A DNA stretch of 64,000 nt from positions 620,001 to 684,000 of the forward strand of contig RBKR01000009.1 of NCBI GenBank assembly GCA_004835665.1. Direction: 5' to 3'. This DNA comes from Phoma sp. XZ068 (lineage: Eukaryota > Ascomycota > Dothideomycetes > Pleosporales > Didymellaceae). The translations under genes and the position numbers were made by a program. The notes beneath the pieces were generated by a model. That model was not told where the DNA came from and made no database searches. It was given only the letters and a program-made list of their open reading frames with translations. Each line of letters begins with the position of its first letter. The stretch's first letter is position 1. This document shows, one piece after another, positions 23,695 through 35,333 of the stretch.

Positions 23695-24697
23695 CTATAG
23701 GCAGGCTTCATGTAGTGCTTCCCAGACAGTTTGTAAGGTGTCGTTGGTGCCGGTCACTTGCTTACTCCGTCTTGCGGTGGGGATGAGGGTAGCATCGTCG
23801 AGCAGCCTCCCGCATTTGGTACACGACGTGCCTTTTACGGTCTTGTATGCAACAACCATGTTCTATGAATCTTAGCATAAATCGATCCACAACTGCAAGT
23901 CTACTGTTGTCAAGATAGTCATACCAAAAGTGATGCCAAGTCATTTGCATTTGGTCGTGAAGCGATAGACCTTGTGATAGATAAGAAGGGTTCCGATGCC
24001 CCTAAGCATTCCGCAGTGATTTTGTGCCGTGTGTCGTTCTCGTAGTCGATGTTGATTTTGAACGTGAGCCTCATGGAATTAGCGACGAATTGCGTCTAAC
24101 CGTGGTGTTAGTACTTCAGGTTGGGAGGTTTGATAAAGGGCGTACGGTTATACTACGATTGTCATTCTGGGCTTCCAGCTTGACCGTGGGATGTGCCTCT
24201 TGAACCTCCGCTAAGATGCGCGATATCTTTTCTTTGTCCAGCCTGTCGCCCTGGTCTTCAACAGCTGCATGCTGACCGTTGCCGTTGCGCGACTCCCGCT
24301 GGCGACGTTCCCTTTCTATCCAGCCGTGAGAGGGCACCGATGTAGATGTAGATAGATCTGGATTCGCTTCGTAACTCTTCTTGGTATGCGCAAATATTTC
24401 TTGGACTTCCGGTACTCTCCATGCATCACTCAAGGCTTTTATGCCATTTTGAGAGCCAATAACGCCTTGCGAATAAAGCTTGAAGGTGGATGGATTCGGT
24501 CGTCGGTGGAAGGGTTCGATTATTCTAGGTATTGCAAGGCGCAGGTCATCGATCTGCGAACATTAGCCTGACTTCACGGCAACTACGTGGTGACCACAAA
24601 CCTGGGCTTGTAGCTGCTCGAGCTGCGCGAGGGCTGCCATGCACTGTGCTTCATCCCAATCTGCGCCTGGTTGCGCTGTTGATTCCGGAGCGCTCAT
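23695..24697 (-). CDS. MED27: Mediator subunit MED27
   Basis: Tail-module Mediator subunit bridging activators and RNA polymerase II. No single reading frame shows it, because four exons (24697-24602, 24553-24146, 24095-23925, 23862-23695) must be joined to give 280 residues. Splice sites are clear: intron 2 has the branch point TACTAAC and intron 1 ends TTCGCAG. The N-terminal half is helical (LAQLEQLQAQ, DDLRLAIPRI). The C-terminal block AYKTVKGTSCTKCGRLLD, with Cys239 and Cys242, followed by WEALHEACL, is the characteristic zinc-binding MED27 tail. The two exons carrying this tail give the family assignment. Confidence 0.82.
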
Positions 24698-25113
24698 AAC
24701 TGCAGGAAAATAACAAAGCCGTTGACGATACCTTAACGCGCCAAGTATCACGAGCTATACAAAATCGAGAAACGGTGTTCTTGTGAATGCTGAGGTTCAA
24801 GGAGGACGATGCGCGGTCTGCCATGCTTCAATGAACGAACGCTAGGCGGTCTCGGACGATCTTTAGCCCCACTGCAACCCCGGATCCATCCATGAACAAA
24901 ACATCACGCTCGCACGCTCTCACGTGCGTTCGATTTCTGAGGCTGTTTTTGAGAGATAGTATCGCACCAGATCTAAAAAGAAATTTCTTTGGGAAACTGC
25001 AGCCCTTCATGGTGCGGGCTTCTTCTGTATTTGACTTCTAGCTTACAGTAAGACAAACAAATCTAAACGCTCCAAATATATATGCATAAGTACAATCCAC
25101 CAGGACAAAGCCT
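24698..25113. promoter_or_regulatory. MED27 promoter / CYB2 3' flank
   Basis: 416 bases upstream of MED27 and downstream of the lactate dehydrogenase stop. No further gene seen. Confidence 0.45.
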
Positions 25114-26683
25114 CTATAACTTGGCCTTCGCCTTCTCCTGAGGCCCGATAAGTGGGTCATAGATGTTGAGACCAAGAGTATCGACTGGAACCGATGCTGT
25201 GTGCATGCTCAGACCTCTTGTATCAATCAACGAGGGATTCAGATCCGAGATCTTCGAGGCACCAATCAGCCTCATATTCATCTCCATCTCATCCTTTAGC
25301 AGCTGCATAGCATGGTCGACACCAGGTAGGCCATAGGCGGACATGGCGTAAAGGAATGGGCGACCGATACCAACACCGGTGGCACCGAGGCACATAGCCT
25401 TGATGATATCCGTCGCACGACGTACACCGCCATCGACGTAGACTTCTAGGCGATCTTGCCAGCCGCGTGCACGCAGGACTGGCATAACTTCGGCGAGGAC
25501 CTCGATACCGGAGCGCGCAGTATCGAGCTGACGACCTCCGTGGTTAGAGAGAACAACACCCTGCACGCCAACCTCGACGGCGCGAATAACATCCTCGACG
25601 CACTGAACACCCTTGAGCAGAATGGGCATTTTAGTGATGCTCTGGAACCAAGCTATGTCCTTCCAGCTCAAGCTCGGGTCAATGAAGGACGAGATGGCAC
25701 GTGCGGCACCCTGGCTTCGGTCTACAGCTGACCCGGAGGAGCTCTGGACGCTTGAACCCACATCGTTGAACTTTGAACGCATATCTTTTTCGCGGCGACC
25801 GAGTTGAGGAGCATCGACAGTAATGAACAGGCCCTTGCAGCCTCGCTTCTCGGCGTGTTGCACGATTCGCTTGGTTACTTCGCGGTCCTTGTTCACGTAG
25901 AGCTGCAGCCATTGGACCTGGTCATCCGCAGCGTCCATGATCTCGTCAAATGAGCAAGATGCTAATGTTGGGATCATCTGGATCACGTTGTGCTTCTTCG
26001 CGCCACGGGTCAAGACGACCTCGCCTTCTGGGTGTCCGAGCTTGCCGAGCGCAGTGGCGGTAACGTAGAAGGGAATATCGACCTTGGTGCCGAGCATAGT
26101 AGTGGACATATCGACGTGCTCTACGTCCACGAGGACTCGAGGACGGAACCAGATCTTGTGGAAGGCGCTGTGGTTTTCACGCAGGGTCTGCCATGTGGTT
26201 AGAATAGAACGAGTGCAAATGGATCTTGAGCACACTCACAATCTCATCGTCAGCGGCACTCGAGTAGTATGCCCATGCCGTCTTCTTCATGACCTTTCGT
26301 GCAACAGCCTCAAAGTCCATCAGGTTGTAGCATTGCTCCAAGATGGGCATGCGCTCAATGCGCTTCTGCCTCTCCTCCTCATCGGGATCGAATTCCTTCT
26401 CTTCCTTCGCCACTGTTCCCATGTCCACCGGGCCAAGGTGTTTGTCCTTTGGCAGGTACTTTTCGAGTGTGTCGGGTGGGTGAATGGGCTCGTACTCTTC
26501 GGTTGCGTCCTTGCCGGCATACTTCAGGATGATCTTGGGACCTCCAGGGTGCTCTGGCAGGAATTCGGTGACATCGTAGGCAAGGCCGTGGACAATGACC
26601 CAGCACGAGTCCCGGCTGTTGTGCTTGGCGATCTCCTCGCCCGTGAGTTTCGCGGCCCGGGGGTCGTTTTTGGAGTGGTTCAT
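25114..26683 (-). CDS. CYB2: L-lactate dehydrogenase (cytochrome b2 type)
   Basis: Flavocytochrome that oxidises L-lactate to pyruvate with electrons passing from FMN to heme. Exons 26683-26240 and 26187-25114 give 505 residues. A cytochrome b5-like heme domain occupies about 10-90, with axial ligands His45 (in EHPGG) and His68 (in PIHPPDTL). The FMN-dependent alpha-hydroxyacid dehydrogenase domain follows, with the active-site motif SNHGGRQLD and the flavin-binding block DGGVRRATDIIKA. The protein starts directly at the b5 domain and lacks the cleaved mitochondrial presequence of the yeast enzyme, so it may not be in the intermembrane space. Related 2-hydroxyacids as substrate cannot be excluded. 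Confidence 0.9.
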
Positions 26684-27659
26684 AGTGACAATGGTTGAGG
26701 GATGTCAGGAGGCAAATCTCGGGCTCTGGGGAGATGGGCAGAGGCACGGAGAAGTACGGTAGAATAAATTGGAATCCTTCACTTATTACCAGACACTAAG
26801 TTCCAGGGCGAGCGGAATTTGCAGGTTCCTGACGGCAATTCCTATACGCTGGCTCGGGACATCTCATTGCGGGGGCGCGGAAGTTGCCCACATATCGGCT
26901 GCATGGATGGAGCCCCATGTTAGTTAGACTTCACTGCCTGGACGCCATGGCATGTCAAAAAGAGCAAGCCGGGTCGGAATTTTGTAATTCCTCGCCTTTG
27001 ATAGGAGCGAGTTCGGCCGTTCAAAGCGGCGGTAAAGGTAAGCAGCTGGCGGATGGCGGGTGGGGCCCGCCTGGCTCCTGGCCAGCTCATGGCCTGGGCG
27101 AGGCAATCCAATCGCTTGCCACGTCCCGAACTTGCGGGGAGGAGCGCGGCAATGACGCGCATTGCAGTTCAGACTAAGAAAATGCCTTGTTGGCCAACAA
27201 ACACTCATTGTCGCGCCTCTGGCTCACGGTGTGTTTGCCAGAACCGATCGTGATGGGCGCACTGCTCATCGTCGCCGCATTCCCATCGCTGCTGATGATC
27301 AGGCACTCCTCCGCGGCAGATGCTTCGCGCACCTGACCAGCGGCCAAGGCACACCTAGCGCCAAACGACTCTTCCAATGTCCCTCCCCACTGTACTGCGC
27401 TGCTTGTGAGAGCTTTCAAGCACAGGTATCGCTGCGTCGCGATTCGTGAGAACGGCCTCTTTGTTTGCGGCACGCTCTTCACCACGCGCCATGAGACTTG
27501 TTCAGCCGTTGCTTTCTTTTGTTGTCCGCCGAAACAGCCCCCAGGACAGCCGCAGGTCCTGAATACGAACAGGCAAACTCGCGCACAACGCCCGCTCCAG
27601 GACGATCGGAAGAAAAAGCTGCCTCCCGACTACATCAACTTCACCCGCGACCGCCCACT
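26684..27659. promoter_or_regulatory. divergent promoter CYB2 / Rab gene
   Basis: 976 bases between divergent start codons. Small frames on both strands look non-coding. A pyrimidine-rich and GC-rich stretch (about 27480-27650) precedes the Rab start. Confidence 0.45.
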
Positions 27660-28841
27660 ATGGCGAACAGTCTCGAGGCTAAGATCGTAGTGCTCGGCAG
27701 CCAGGGCGTAGGCAAGACTTCCTTCGTCCACCGCTACGTCAAGAACGCATTCGCACCGCCCTCGACACAGTCTACGATAGGCGCATCTTTCTTGACAAAG
27801 CGCGTCATCGATGTCGACACCTCAACCGTCGTTCGGCTACAGATCTGGGACACAGCGGGGCAGGAGCGATTTCGATCCATCTCCAAGCTATACTACAGAG
27901 GTATGTTCATGCTAACACACTCTCCTCTGCCACTCCACCTCCCAGTCACACGATTTCTCGTTGTTCCCCTCTCCACTTGCCCCTTTCTCTGTGCCTGGCG
28001 TTCCCTGCAAGTTTCCTGGATGTTGCCGCGGTGATCCCGGATAAGATGCTGCCCAAAACACGGCCCACGCTTTGAAACCTCGCAACCACTTCCAGAGCTC
28101 ATGTCCAATTTGCCTGAACTCCTTTCCTATCATCTAGACTAATGCGCTATCCAAACAGGAGCAAACGCCGCGGTTCTTTGCTATGACATCACAGACCCAC
28201 AGTCCTTTGAAGAGATGGGACGATGGCTTAAGGAACTGAAGACGAACCTTGGAGACGATGTCATCCTGCACGTCGTAGGAACCAAGTCCGACGTGGTCGC
28301 CGAAGAACCCTCTCAGCGCAAGGTTCCTTTTGAGCGATGCATAGCATACATCGCCGAACAGCTATATCCTGCACATAATGCGCAGGAGCACAGTGGGCAC
28401 CCTGGAGGCTGGGGCTCGGCACCTGCAGCTTTCCGAAGCGGCGCCATGGCGTCTCCTCAGAGCAACAGATCCAGCGGCTTCTGGGGCCAGGATATTGGCT
28501 GGGATTGCTGCCACGAGATCAGCGCAAAGGACGGCGAGGGCGTGGACGAGGTGTTCCGAGTCATCACCAGGAAACTGGTCGAACAACAGCAGCGCAGATT
28601 CGAGGCTGAACAGAGGCAGCTCGCTATGGCTGGCGTAACACCCGGTATTGACGTGCACGGTAACACCAATGGATACTTTGATTACCCTGGAAATGGGAAT
28701 GGAAGCTTCCGCATTGGAGCTGGAGACAAGCGACGAAGTTGGCTGGGATTTCCGACCACACCTGGAGTCGGTGGCCACCAACAAGAATGGGAACAGGACA
28801 TTGACAGGGCACAAAAGTCAAAAGGCGGGAGATGTTGCTGA
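27660..28841 (+). CDS. Rab-family small GTPase with long insert
   Basis: Membrane-traffic GTPase. Exons 27660-27900 and 28159-28841 give 307 residues. Visible motifs are the P-loop GSQGVGKT, switch I STIGASF, WDTAGQE in switch II, a G4 motif TKSD (canonical NKxD), G5 ISAK (about 202) and a C-terminal RCC for double geranylgeranylation. The STIGASFLTK block resembles the Rab5/Rab22 branch. Between G4 and G5 lies about 80 residues, much longer than usual and rich in Gly, Ser and Pro. A second Gly/Asn-rich extension precedes the prenylation site. The intron (258 nt) is long for this region. The subfamily is uncertain. Confidence 0.85.
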
Positions 28842-29700
28842 TGAGCCATACATTACAACACACCTTTCACGTCCACTATACATCATTTGCTTGTCTGAGC
28901 AAAGCTTCCTTCGAGGTTTGTCTACAAGAAAGGAAACACTCCGTCAGTAGAGAGAAGCACGCAATGGCAGTGCTATTCTCTCCCAACGACAGCGACCGGC
29001 ATCTACTTCACTTCGAGTATCACGGTTTCCTTCGTCTTGAGATACCCGACTGCTTTCTGATTTTCATGTCTTGATATTCAAGTCTTCACATCAGGGAAGC
29101 TTTGCAGTTTCTCCTGTCCATGTTTGCATTTCTAGAGACCTACTTTACGACTTCTCTCAGTGCATATCGTTCTAGAGCATTTTCACAGAGAAGCGTGGCT
29201 GCGTTCTCTTGTCAGCATAGCGATTTCGTGTACCATGTTTTCCTTTACTCTGTTTCCCATTTCTTAAGAATTGAATCTTCTGTGCATTTGGACGCAGTGG
29301 GTATCACCGAGTAACGAACTTGCAATCAACTATTTGTTTCTTCGACTACGTAACAGCTTCGTACCCATCAATATGTGGCTAACATACTGGATCTACAGCT
29401 CGATGCGACATCGCCCATACGTATTCGTACACAACATGATGGTCTATTAACTTCGCAGCGGTCTATCGTACGAGCTCAATTCCCATGCTCTATATGAGGG
29501 AAGCAAAGCCAAGCTACCAATCTATAATGGCTGGATTCTATAAGAAGAATGTTTCATTGGGCCAGTGTGCGCCCTGTGAGTGGCTAAGAATATACCAGCA
29601 AAAGCTAACAATCCTATCAGCATGAAGCCAAATCTCAAGAGCGAGTGTATTTGCGAGGCTCAGTGCGCGTCGGCGCTTTCACGGCGGAGGGACAAAGCAA
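28842..29700. other. convergent 3' region Rab gene / deaminase
   Basis: 859 bases between converging stop codons, T-rich, with no gene seen. It marks the left boundary of the GlcNAc cluster. Confidence 0.5.
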
Positions 29701-31080
29701 TCAACTGGCAACGCGCGCGCTCATGCGAACGGACGGCTGATCCTCGACAGCATCCCAGGATTGCATCACTTTAGCTGCAGCATCCTCGTCGTCGAGTCGC
29801 GCACTCATTGGCTCGAACACGGGGCTTGCGGACCGCGATATGTCTTGTTGTGGCACAGTCAAGCTGATACCGTTGGCTTGGTTCCGTGCGGGAACGAGCA
29901 AGGCCCCCTCGTCCAGGAGCGAGTCCCGTTTTCGTGGAAGCTTTTGTCGGAACCCGAGCTCACTGGCTACCATCTCGATGCTCTTGAAGTACTGTTGAGT
30001 TTCAGCTTGAGTGATGTTCTTAAGATGTGCGCTTATGATGTGCACAGGGGGGCTGGTGTTGGGAACGTACCTTGACCGTCTTAACTTGTAGCTCGAGGGT
30101 GGCATCTTCGTCGACGACAATCATTGGGTGCGGATGGGCTTGGAGGCTGGACAGAGTCCACATGTGGTTTACACCGCCTTCGATGCATTTCTGTAGAGCC
30201 AATGCTTTGTGTGCGCCAGTAATAATGATGACGACTTCGCGCGCCTTTCAGGTCGTATTAGCCACTGTTGAGCTGAACACATACACGTTGGTGAAACTCA
30301 CATCCAGCACTGTCTGGACTCCGACTGTTAGTGCCATCCTGGGCACTTGGTCGAGGTTGTTACCGAAGAACCGTGAGTTGGCAAGAATGGTATCGTACGC
30401 AAGGGTCTTTACACGTGTGCGAGACTTGAGGCTGGAACCGGGTTCATTGAAGGCGATGTGGCCATCGGGCCCGATGCCGCCCAGGAACAGCTCGATGCCA
30501 CCGACCGCTTTGATCTTCTCCTCGTAGTTGTGGCACTCTAGCTCGAGGTCGGGAGCGTTGCCATTGAGGATATTGATATTGTCCGGCTTCACGTCGACAT
30601 GTGAGAAGAAATGCTTGTACATGAAGCTGTGGTAGCTCTCAGGGTGGCCCCGTGGGATCCCAACATACTCGTCCTGATCTAGTCAGCCTCCTCATACTGC
30701 TGTGTCACATCCTGAGGCAAGGGTGGGTCGAGACAACGCAGGGTCAATATTTCGTACCATATTGAAGGTGACCACATTGCGAAAGGAGATTTCGCCAGCT
30801 TTATGCCGTTGAACAAGATGCTGGTAGATGAGAACTGGGCTGCTGCCAGTGGGCAGGCCAAGTACAAATGGTCGTTCAGCTGTTGGGTTGAAGGTTTTGA
30901 TGCGTTCTATGCATGGAAGTTAGTGACCTGCCTCATGCGCAAGGGAGCTGCAGGAGTATGCACCAATGATGTAGTCCGCAATGTACTTGGACGCAGCTTG
31001 GGGATCGTCGCGAATGATCAGCCGCCTAGAAGCGGTAAGCGTACTGTTGAATATAGACGGGCTCTTGCATGAGCATACAT
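29701..31080 (-). CDS. DAM1 (nagB-type): glucosamine-6-phosphate deaminase
   Basis: Converts glucosamine-6-phosphate to fructose-6-phosphate and ammonia, the last step of GlcNAc catabolism. Six exons (31080-31079, 31025-30964, 30906-30758, 30673-30302, 30244-30071, 29991-29701) give 349 residues. The start codon is split: exon 1 supplies AT, exon 2 supplies G, giving MRLIIRDDPQAASKY as in other NagB proteins. Catalytic and binding motifs are GLPTGSSP, FNMDEYVG (Asp base) and GGIGPDGHIAFNEPGSS (Asp, His, Glu). A tail of about 70 residues after the conserved core is Ser/Asp-rich. The gene is divergent from the transporter gene and shares its promoter. Confidence 0.93.
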
Positions 31081-32309
31081 GATGAAGTGTAAGGCCTGAT
31101 GACCGGATGTGTTCTGAGGTGAGCAGTAGGGATCTGGGCGTAACAATGCTTTCTCAAGCAGCGAGAGGATATTTGAGGGTCAGTCGGAGCTTGAAGATCT
31201 TCACGTCACTTTTGCGGGGGACTTTAGGGTTGCAAGCTCGTTCATCAATCAGGGTCTTCTTTGTCAGAACGTGACAGCGGCGACAGGTGCCGGATGCGAT
31301 CTTGAACCATGGTTAGCTTTGACACGCCGACGACTCTTTCCGTCCAGCAGTCCATGGTGCACCCGTGGTGGGTCAGATGGCTCACGATGCAGTGCGATGG
31401 ACGCTGAGGTGAACATGGTGGTACAACGCGCCTATCCTTCGATGCTGACAGGCGAGGGGCTATGTCACAGCAGCATAAGCTATCATGATGCTTGTCTTCT
31501 ATCGTGCACACGGTTACTCTGGCGTTAGTCATGACAAGTCACGACGCGACAATCAACACCCTCGGTGCAGCTCGCGGATAGCATCGGGCTGCTGGTGGAA
31601 GAAGTCGATAACATGTTGATAGTGAAGATAGCGGGCTCGTGGGTGAAGCTGTGGTAGCATCGAGGGCGGAGAGCGTTACACGCATGGCGTGAAGCCGTCA
31701 TCCGCTAGCGCGAGGCAGGCGCGACCAAGGAAATGGAAGGAACGCCTGGAAATCATGGGTCCCGATAACAGCGGCAGGGGGCTCCACACTAATCCCCGCC
31801 TCGAGCTACCAAACCCGCGAAGGGCTCGCCACAGAGTAGCTGCAGCAACGCGCAACGGGAAGGCGCTGTTTAGCAGTGACACAGGACCAGGGTCGATATC
31901 CTGGAACACGAACGCCTCCTGCTGGCAATGCCAGCTCATGTTCCAGTGGGCGCAGTGTTGGCGCACATTCACTGCTTCTTCACAGGGCGGGGGGTGTCGC
32001 GTGCAGCCCTCGGATCAAATGCGGGAAGCTTCTGCAGCTTGGACGGTGAATGGGGCAGAGACCCTGGCTAACGAAATGCTTAAAATCGGGGTGCTCCCCT
32101 CGCCTTTCACCAGGTTCACCAACCCCACTTATTTATAGCCAGGGACTATCGTGCAGTTGGTCTGAGCGGTCAAGCCCGGTATCTTAACTTCACCTCGCTC
32201 GCTCTGCTGTTCCTTTCTACTCTGTTCAACCATTCCGTCACCCCACCGCGAGGTCAACTCCGCACCTTGCAACAACACTACCCGCTCTACCCATATAGCA
32301 CGTCGCACA
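31081..32309. promoter_or_regulatory. divergent promoter deaminase / GlcNAc transporter
   Basis: 1229 bases between divergent cluster genes. A TATA-like element, CTTATTTATAGCC, lies at 32128-32140, 170 bases before the transporter start. The rest shows no supported coding region. Co-regulation of both genes from here is expected but not shown by the sequence. Confidence 0.55.
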
Positions 32310-33885
32310 ATGTCGACTACTACGAGCGACGAGAAGAGCGCTATTCCGGCGCACGATGCTCATACGCCAGAGCACTCGTTGAGCGACGGCAACTCGCTGC
32401 AGCTTCCCAACTCATGGAAGTACAAGCGGTTCAGCATCTTTGGCTACAGGCTGCCCTGGATGGCCTCACCTCCCATTCAGCTTGTCATCGTTTCCCTCGT
32501 GTGCTTCATGTGCCCGGGAATGTTCAACGCGCTCAATGGCATGGGAGGAGGCGGCCAGCTTGATCCGACTGCCAACAACCAGGCCAACACGGCGTTGTAC
32601 TCTACATTCGCTGTTGTTGGTTTCTTCGCTGGCACATTCACCAACAAGCTCGGTATCCGCACTGCCCTTTCTTTCGGTGGTATTGGCTACTCCGTCTATG
32701 TGGCTTCTTACCTGAGCTACAACCACACCCGAAACTTGGGCTTCACTACCTTCGCTGGTGCTCTTCTCGGTGTGTGCGCTGGTTTGCTTTGGTGTGCCCA
32801 GGGCGCCATCATGATGTCATACCCTCCTGAGGAGTCCAAGGGTCGCTATATTTCCTGGTTCTGGATGATCTTCAACCTGGGCGCTGTGATTGGCAGTCTG
32901 GTAAGTCGCGCGCTTGCCTCTATAACATGCATTCAATGCTAACAAACACCAGATTCCTCTCGGTCAGAACATTCACACTACAACAGCCGCCTCTGTGAAC
33001 GATGGCACCTACGTCGGTTTCCTCATCCTCACTATCATCGGAGCTGCGCTCGCCTGGGTGCTCGTCGACGCAAGGGACGTCATCCGCGCTGATGGCTCCA
33101 AGGTCATTGTCATGAAGCACCCTTCCTGGAAGTCCGAGATTATTGGCCTATGGGAGACCTTTAGGACCGACTCCTACATCATTGCTCTATTTCCCATGTT
33201 CTTGGCGTCCAACTGGTTCTACGCCTACCACTTCACTGAGGTCAACGGCGCCTACTTCAACGTTCGCACCAGGGCGCTGAATGGCGTGGTGTACTATATC
33301 ATGCAAATTGTCGGCGCGTACGTATTCGGGTTTGCCCTCGACTTCAAGGGCGTCCGCCGCACGACCCGTGCTAAGTGTGCTTGGGTTGCTCTCTTCACCA
33401 CCATCATGATTGTATGGGGTTTCGGTTACATGTTCCAGAAGACCTACGACCGCGCCTGGGCTGCTGACGAGACGAATGCCAAGAAGGACTGGTCTGACCC
33501 TGGTTACGCAGGACCCTTCGTCCTCTACATGTTCTACGGTTTCTCCGATGCTGCGTGGCAGACTTGCGTCTACTGGTTCATGGGTGCTCTCACCAACAAC
33601 GGCCGCAAGCTTGCCAACTTCGCTGGTTTCTACAAGGGCATCCAGTCTGCCGGAGGTGCTATCACATGGAGTCTGGATAACAACGGCATTGCGTACATGA
33701 CCATGTTTGCCACCAACTGGGGTCTTCTCGCTGGTAGCTTGATCATCGCTCTCCCTGTCATTCTCTGGAAGGTCAAAGACACCGTCCCGATCGAGGACGA
33801 CATCGCCTTCACCGACGAGACTGTTGCTGAGGTCGCTCCCAAAGCCCGCATTTCCACTGCGAACGACGATGTCGAGAAGGTCTAA
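32310..33885 (+). CDS. NGT1: UNC93-type MFS transporter, probable GlcNAc permease
   Basis: Plasma-membrane transporter of the UNC93/DUF895 branch of the major facilitator superfamily. Exons 32310-32900 and 32953-33885 give 507 residues with about 11-12 membrane segments. The first segment begins with PIQLVIVSLVCF, and a short conserved loop PGMFNALNGMGGGGQ follows. A hydrophilic N-terminus (about 45 residues) and C-terminus (about 35) face the cytosol. Candida Ngt1 and the transporter of the Trichoderma GlcNAc cluster belong to this type. Substrate specificity is inferred from the neighbours on both sides. Confidence 0.88.
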
Positions 33886-35333
33886 GCCTTGTTCCGTTTC
33901 ACGATTCACGAGAATATCTTATTTTAATTTTCACGGGGATCTGTGTAGGTGACGATATCCTGGCGGAGTCATGGCATGTTTGATACCACAGTTGGCACGG
34001 ATTGTTTCCTGTAAATCACTTCGCAGAGTCATGTTGCCTGGATTTCAGACACTCAGACTACCGAGCTGTTTTGACAGGTCTCTGCACGATATCTTCTGTC
34101 TTTCATATGCATCAAGTGGCAGCGATACTAGCGAGTCCGAAAAATTGAGTGTATGAACACATTGCGTCCTGAGCATCGATTGACCACACGTGAATTTCAC
34201 CTGATCTAAACTAATCACACTGTGCATCGATCACCCAGAATCCTCATACCGCTACCAGAGATGTCTCCCAGCCTCACTTGTAGTACCCGATAACGTTGTC
34301 TCTATCGCCCCTTGAAGAAGTTTGTGGATGCTCCCCTAACCCTGCGTCAAGATGTGTACATGAGCTTTGAACCCGATGATACGTCTACACCGTTTAGTGT
34401 CATCTCAGTACAGTAACGACATTCCTGAATGCTCAACGTTTTACGCAAGGCTGGTTTCGTTGTCCTTGCTGTGCATGTTTGTTCAGAGGGATTGGCCGCT
34501 AGAACACCCCCAACAAGCTCGTTCTCGCCAGCCACAGTACGCGACACGAGGTTTCAATCCAAGTTGCCCTCGAGTGCGCGCTCAATGCACCCTGGCCCCA
34601 CGAGGGCAGCGTGTTACATGCGGGGTATGTAGTGTTGGTCAGCGAACGTCAAAACTCTCCACGGACAATCGTATGCTTGATGCGAGATGTACGGCATGGC
34701 ACCTTCGACGCGCATAAACGCCACAGGGGCGTCGACGTTAGGATATATTGAATTGAGGCGCTTTTAACCTGACACGGCAACCTGGCTAATGGAAACGACT
34801 TGCCGCAGCAGAAGCGGGAATGGCACGTGCTCCCGTTCGCTCATGCCGCGGACTTCAAAACATATTTCCAAGTTTACTGCAAAGGATTCTTTTGCCCGTA
34901 GTCACACACATGGACAAGTGAGATCGCCACAGCCGCAGGACGCCTGCAATTTAACTGAATCGCTACGGCCATCCACTCGAGTCCCGGCCTCGCGCCTTCA
35001 TGTGGCTAAGCGTGCGATCGAATGTAACGTAGCAGAGAAACCCCACCAACGCTCGCCTTGCCTGCACTCGCCTTGCCTGGCGCCAGCGACGCTGTCCGCG
35101 ACCAGCGTCCTTGCTGCCGTGCCTCTAGCAAATACAACCCTCATGCTCTAGATGATCGTATCACCAGGCGACATCGGTCACCGGCGGCCCGCAGCAACCT
35201 CGCTGTGCATTGGAATCCACAGTGCTGTAGGGACTTGCTGAATTTTGCAAGTCTGATATAACACACGCAAACGACATTCACTCTAAGACCTGGCCCCGCT
35301 ACCGTTGCTACTTTCACCAAACTCTGCCCCTCC
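33886..35333. promoter_or_regulatory. transporter 3' flank and hexokinase promoter
   Basis: 1448 bases without supported gene. Short frames here are not protein-like. The right half is the presumed promoter of the kinase gene at 35334. Confidence 0.45.

Noticed and set aside
31210..31216. TTTTGCG, a match to the Ndt80 middle-sporulation core (CRCAAAW) between deaminase and transporter
   Set aside because: A 7-base degenerate motif is expected by chance about once per 2 kb, and RON1-type factors may bind other sites.
33187..33909. Minus-strand frame (240 codons) antisense to the GlcNAc transporter
   Set aside because: Shadow of the transporter exon, with no family resemblance.
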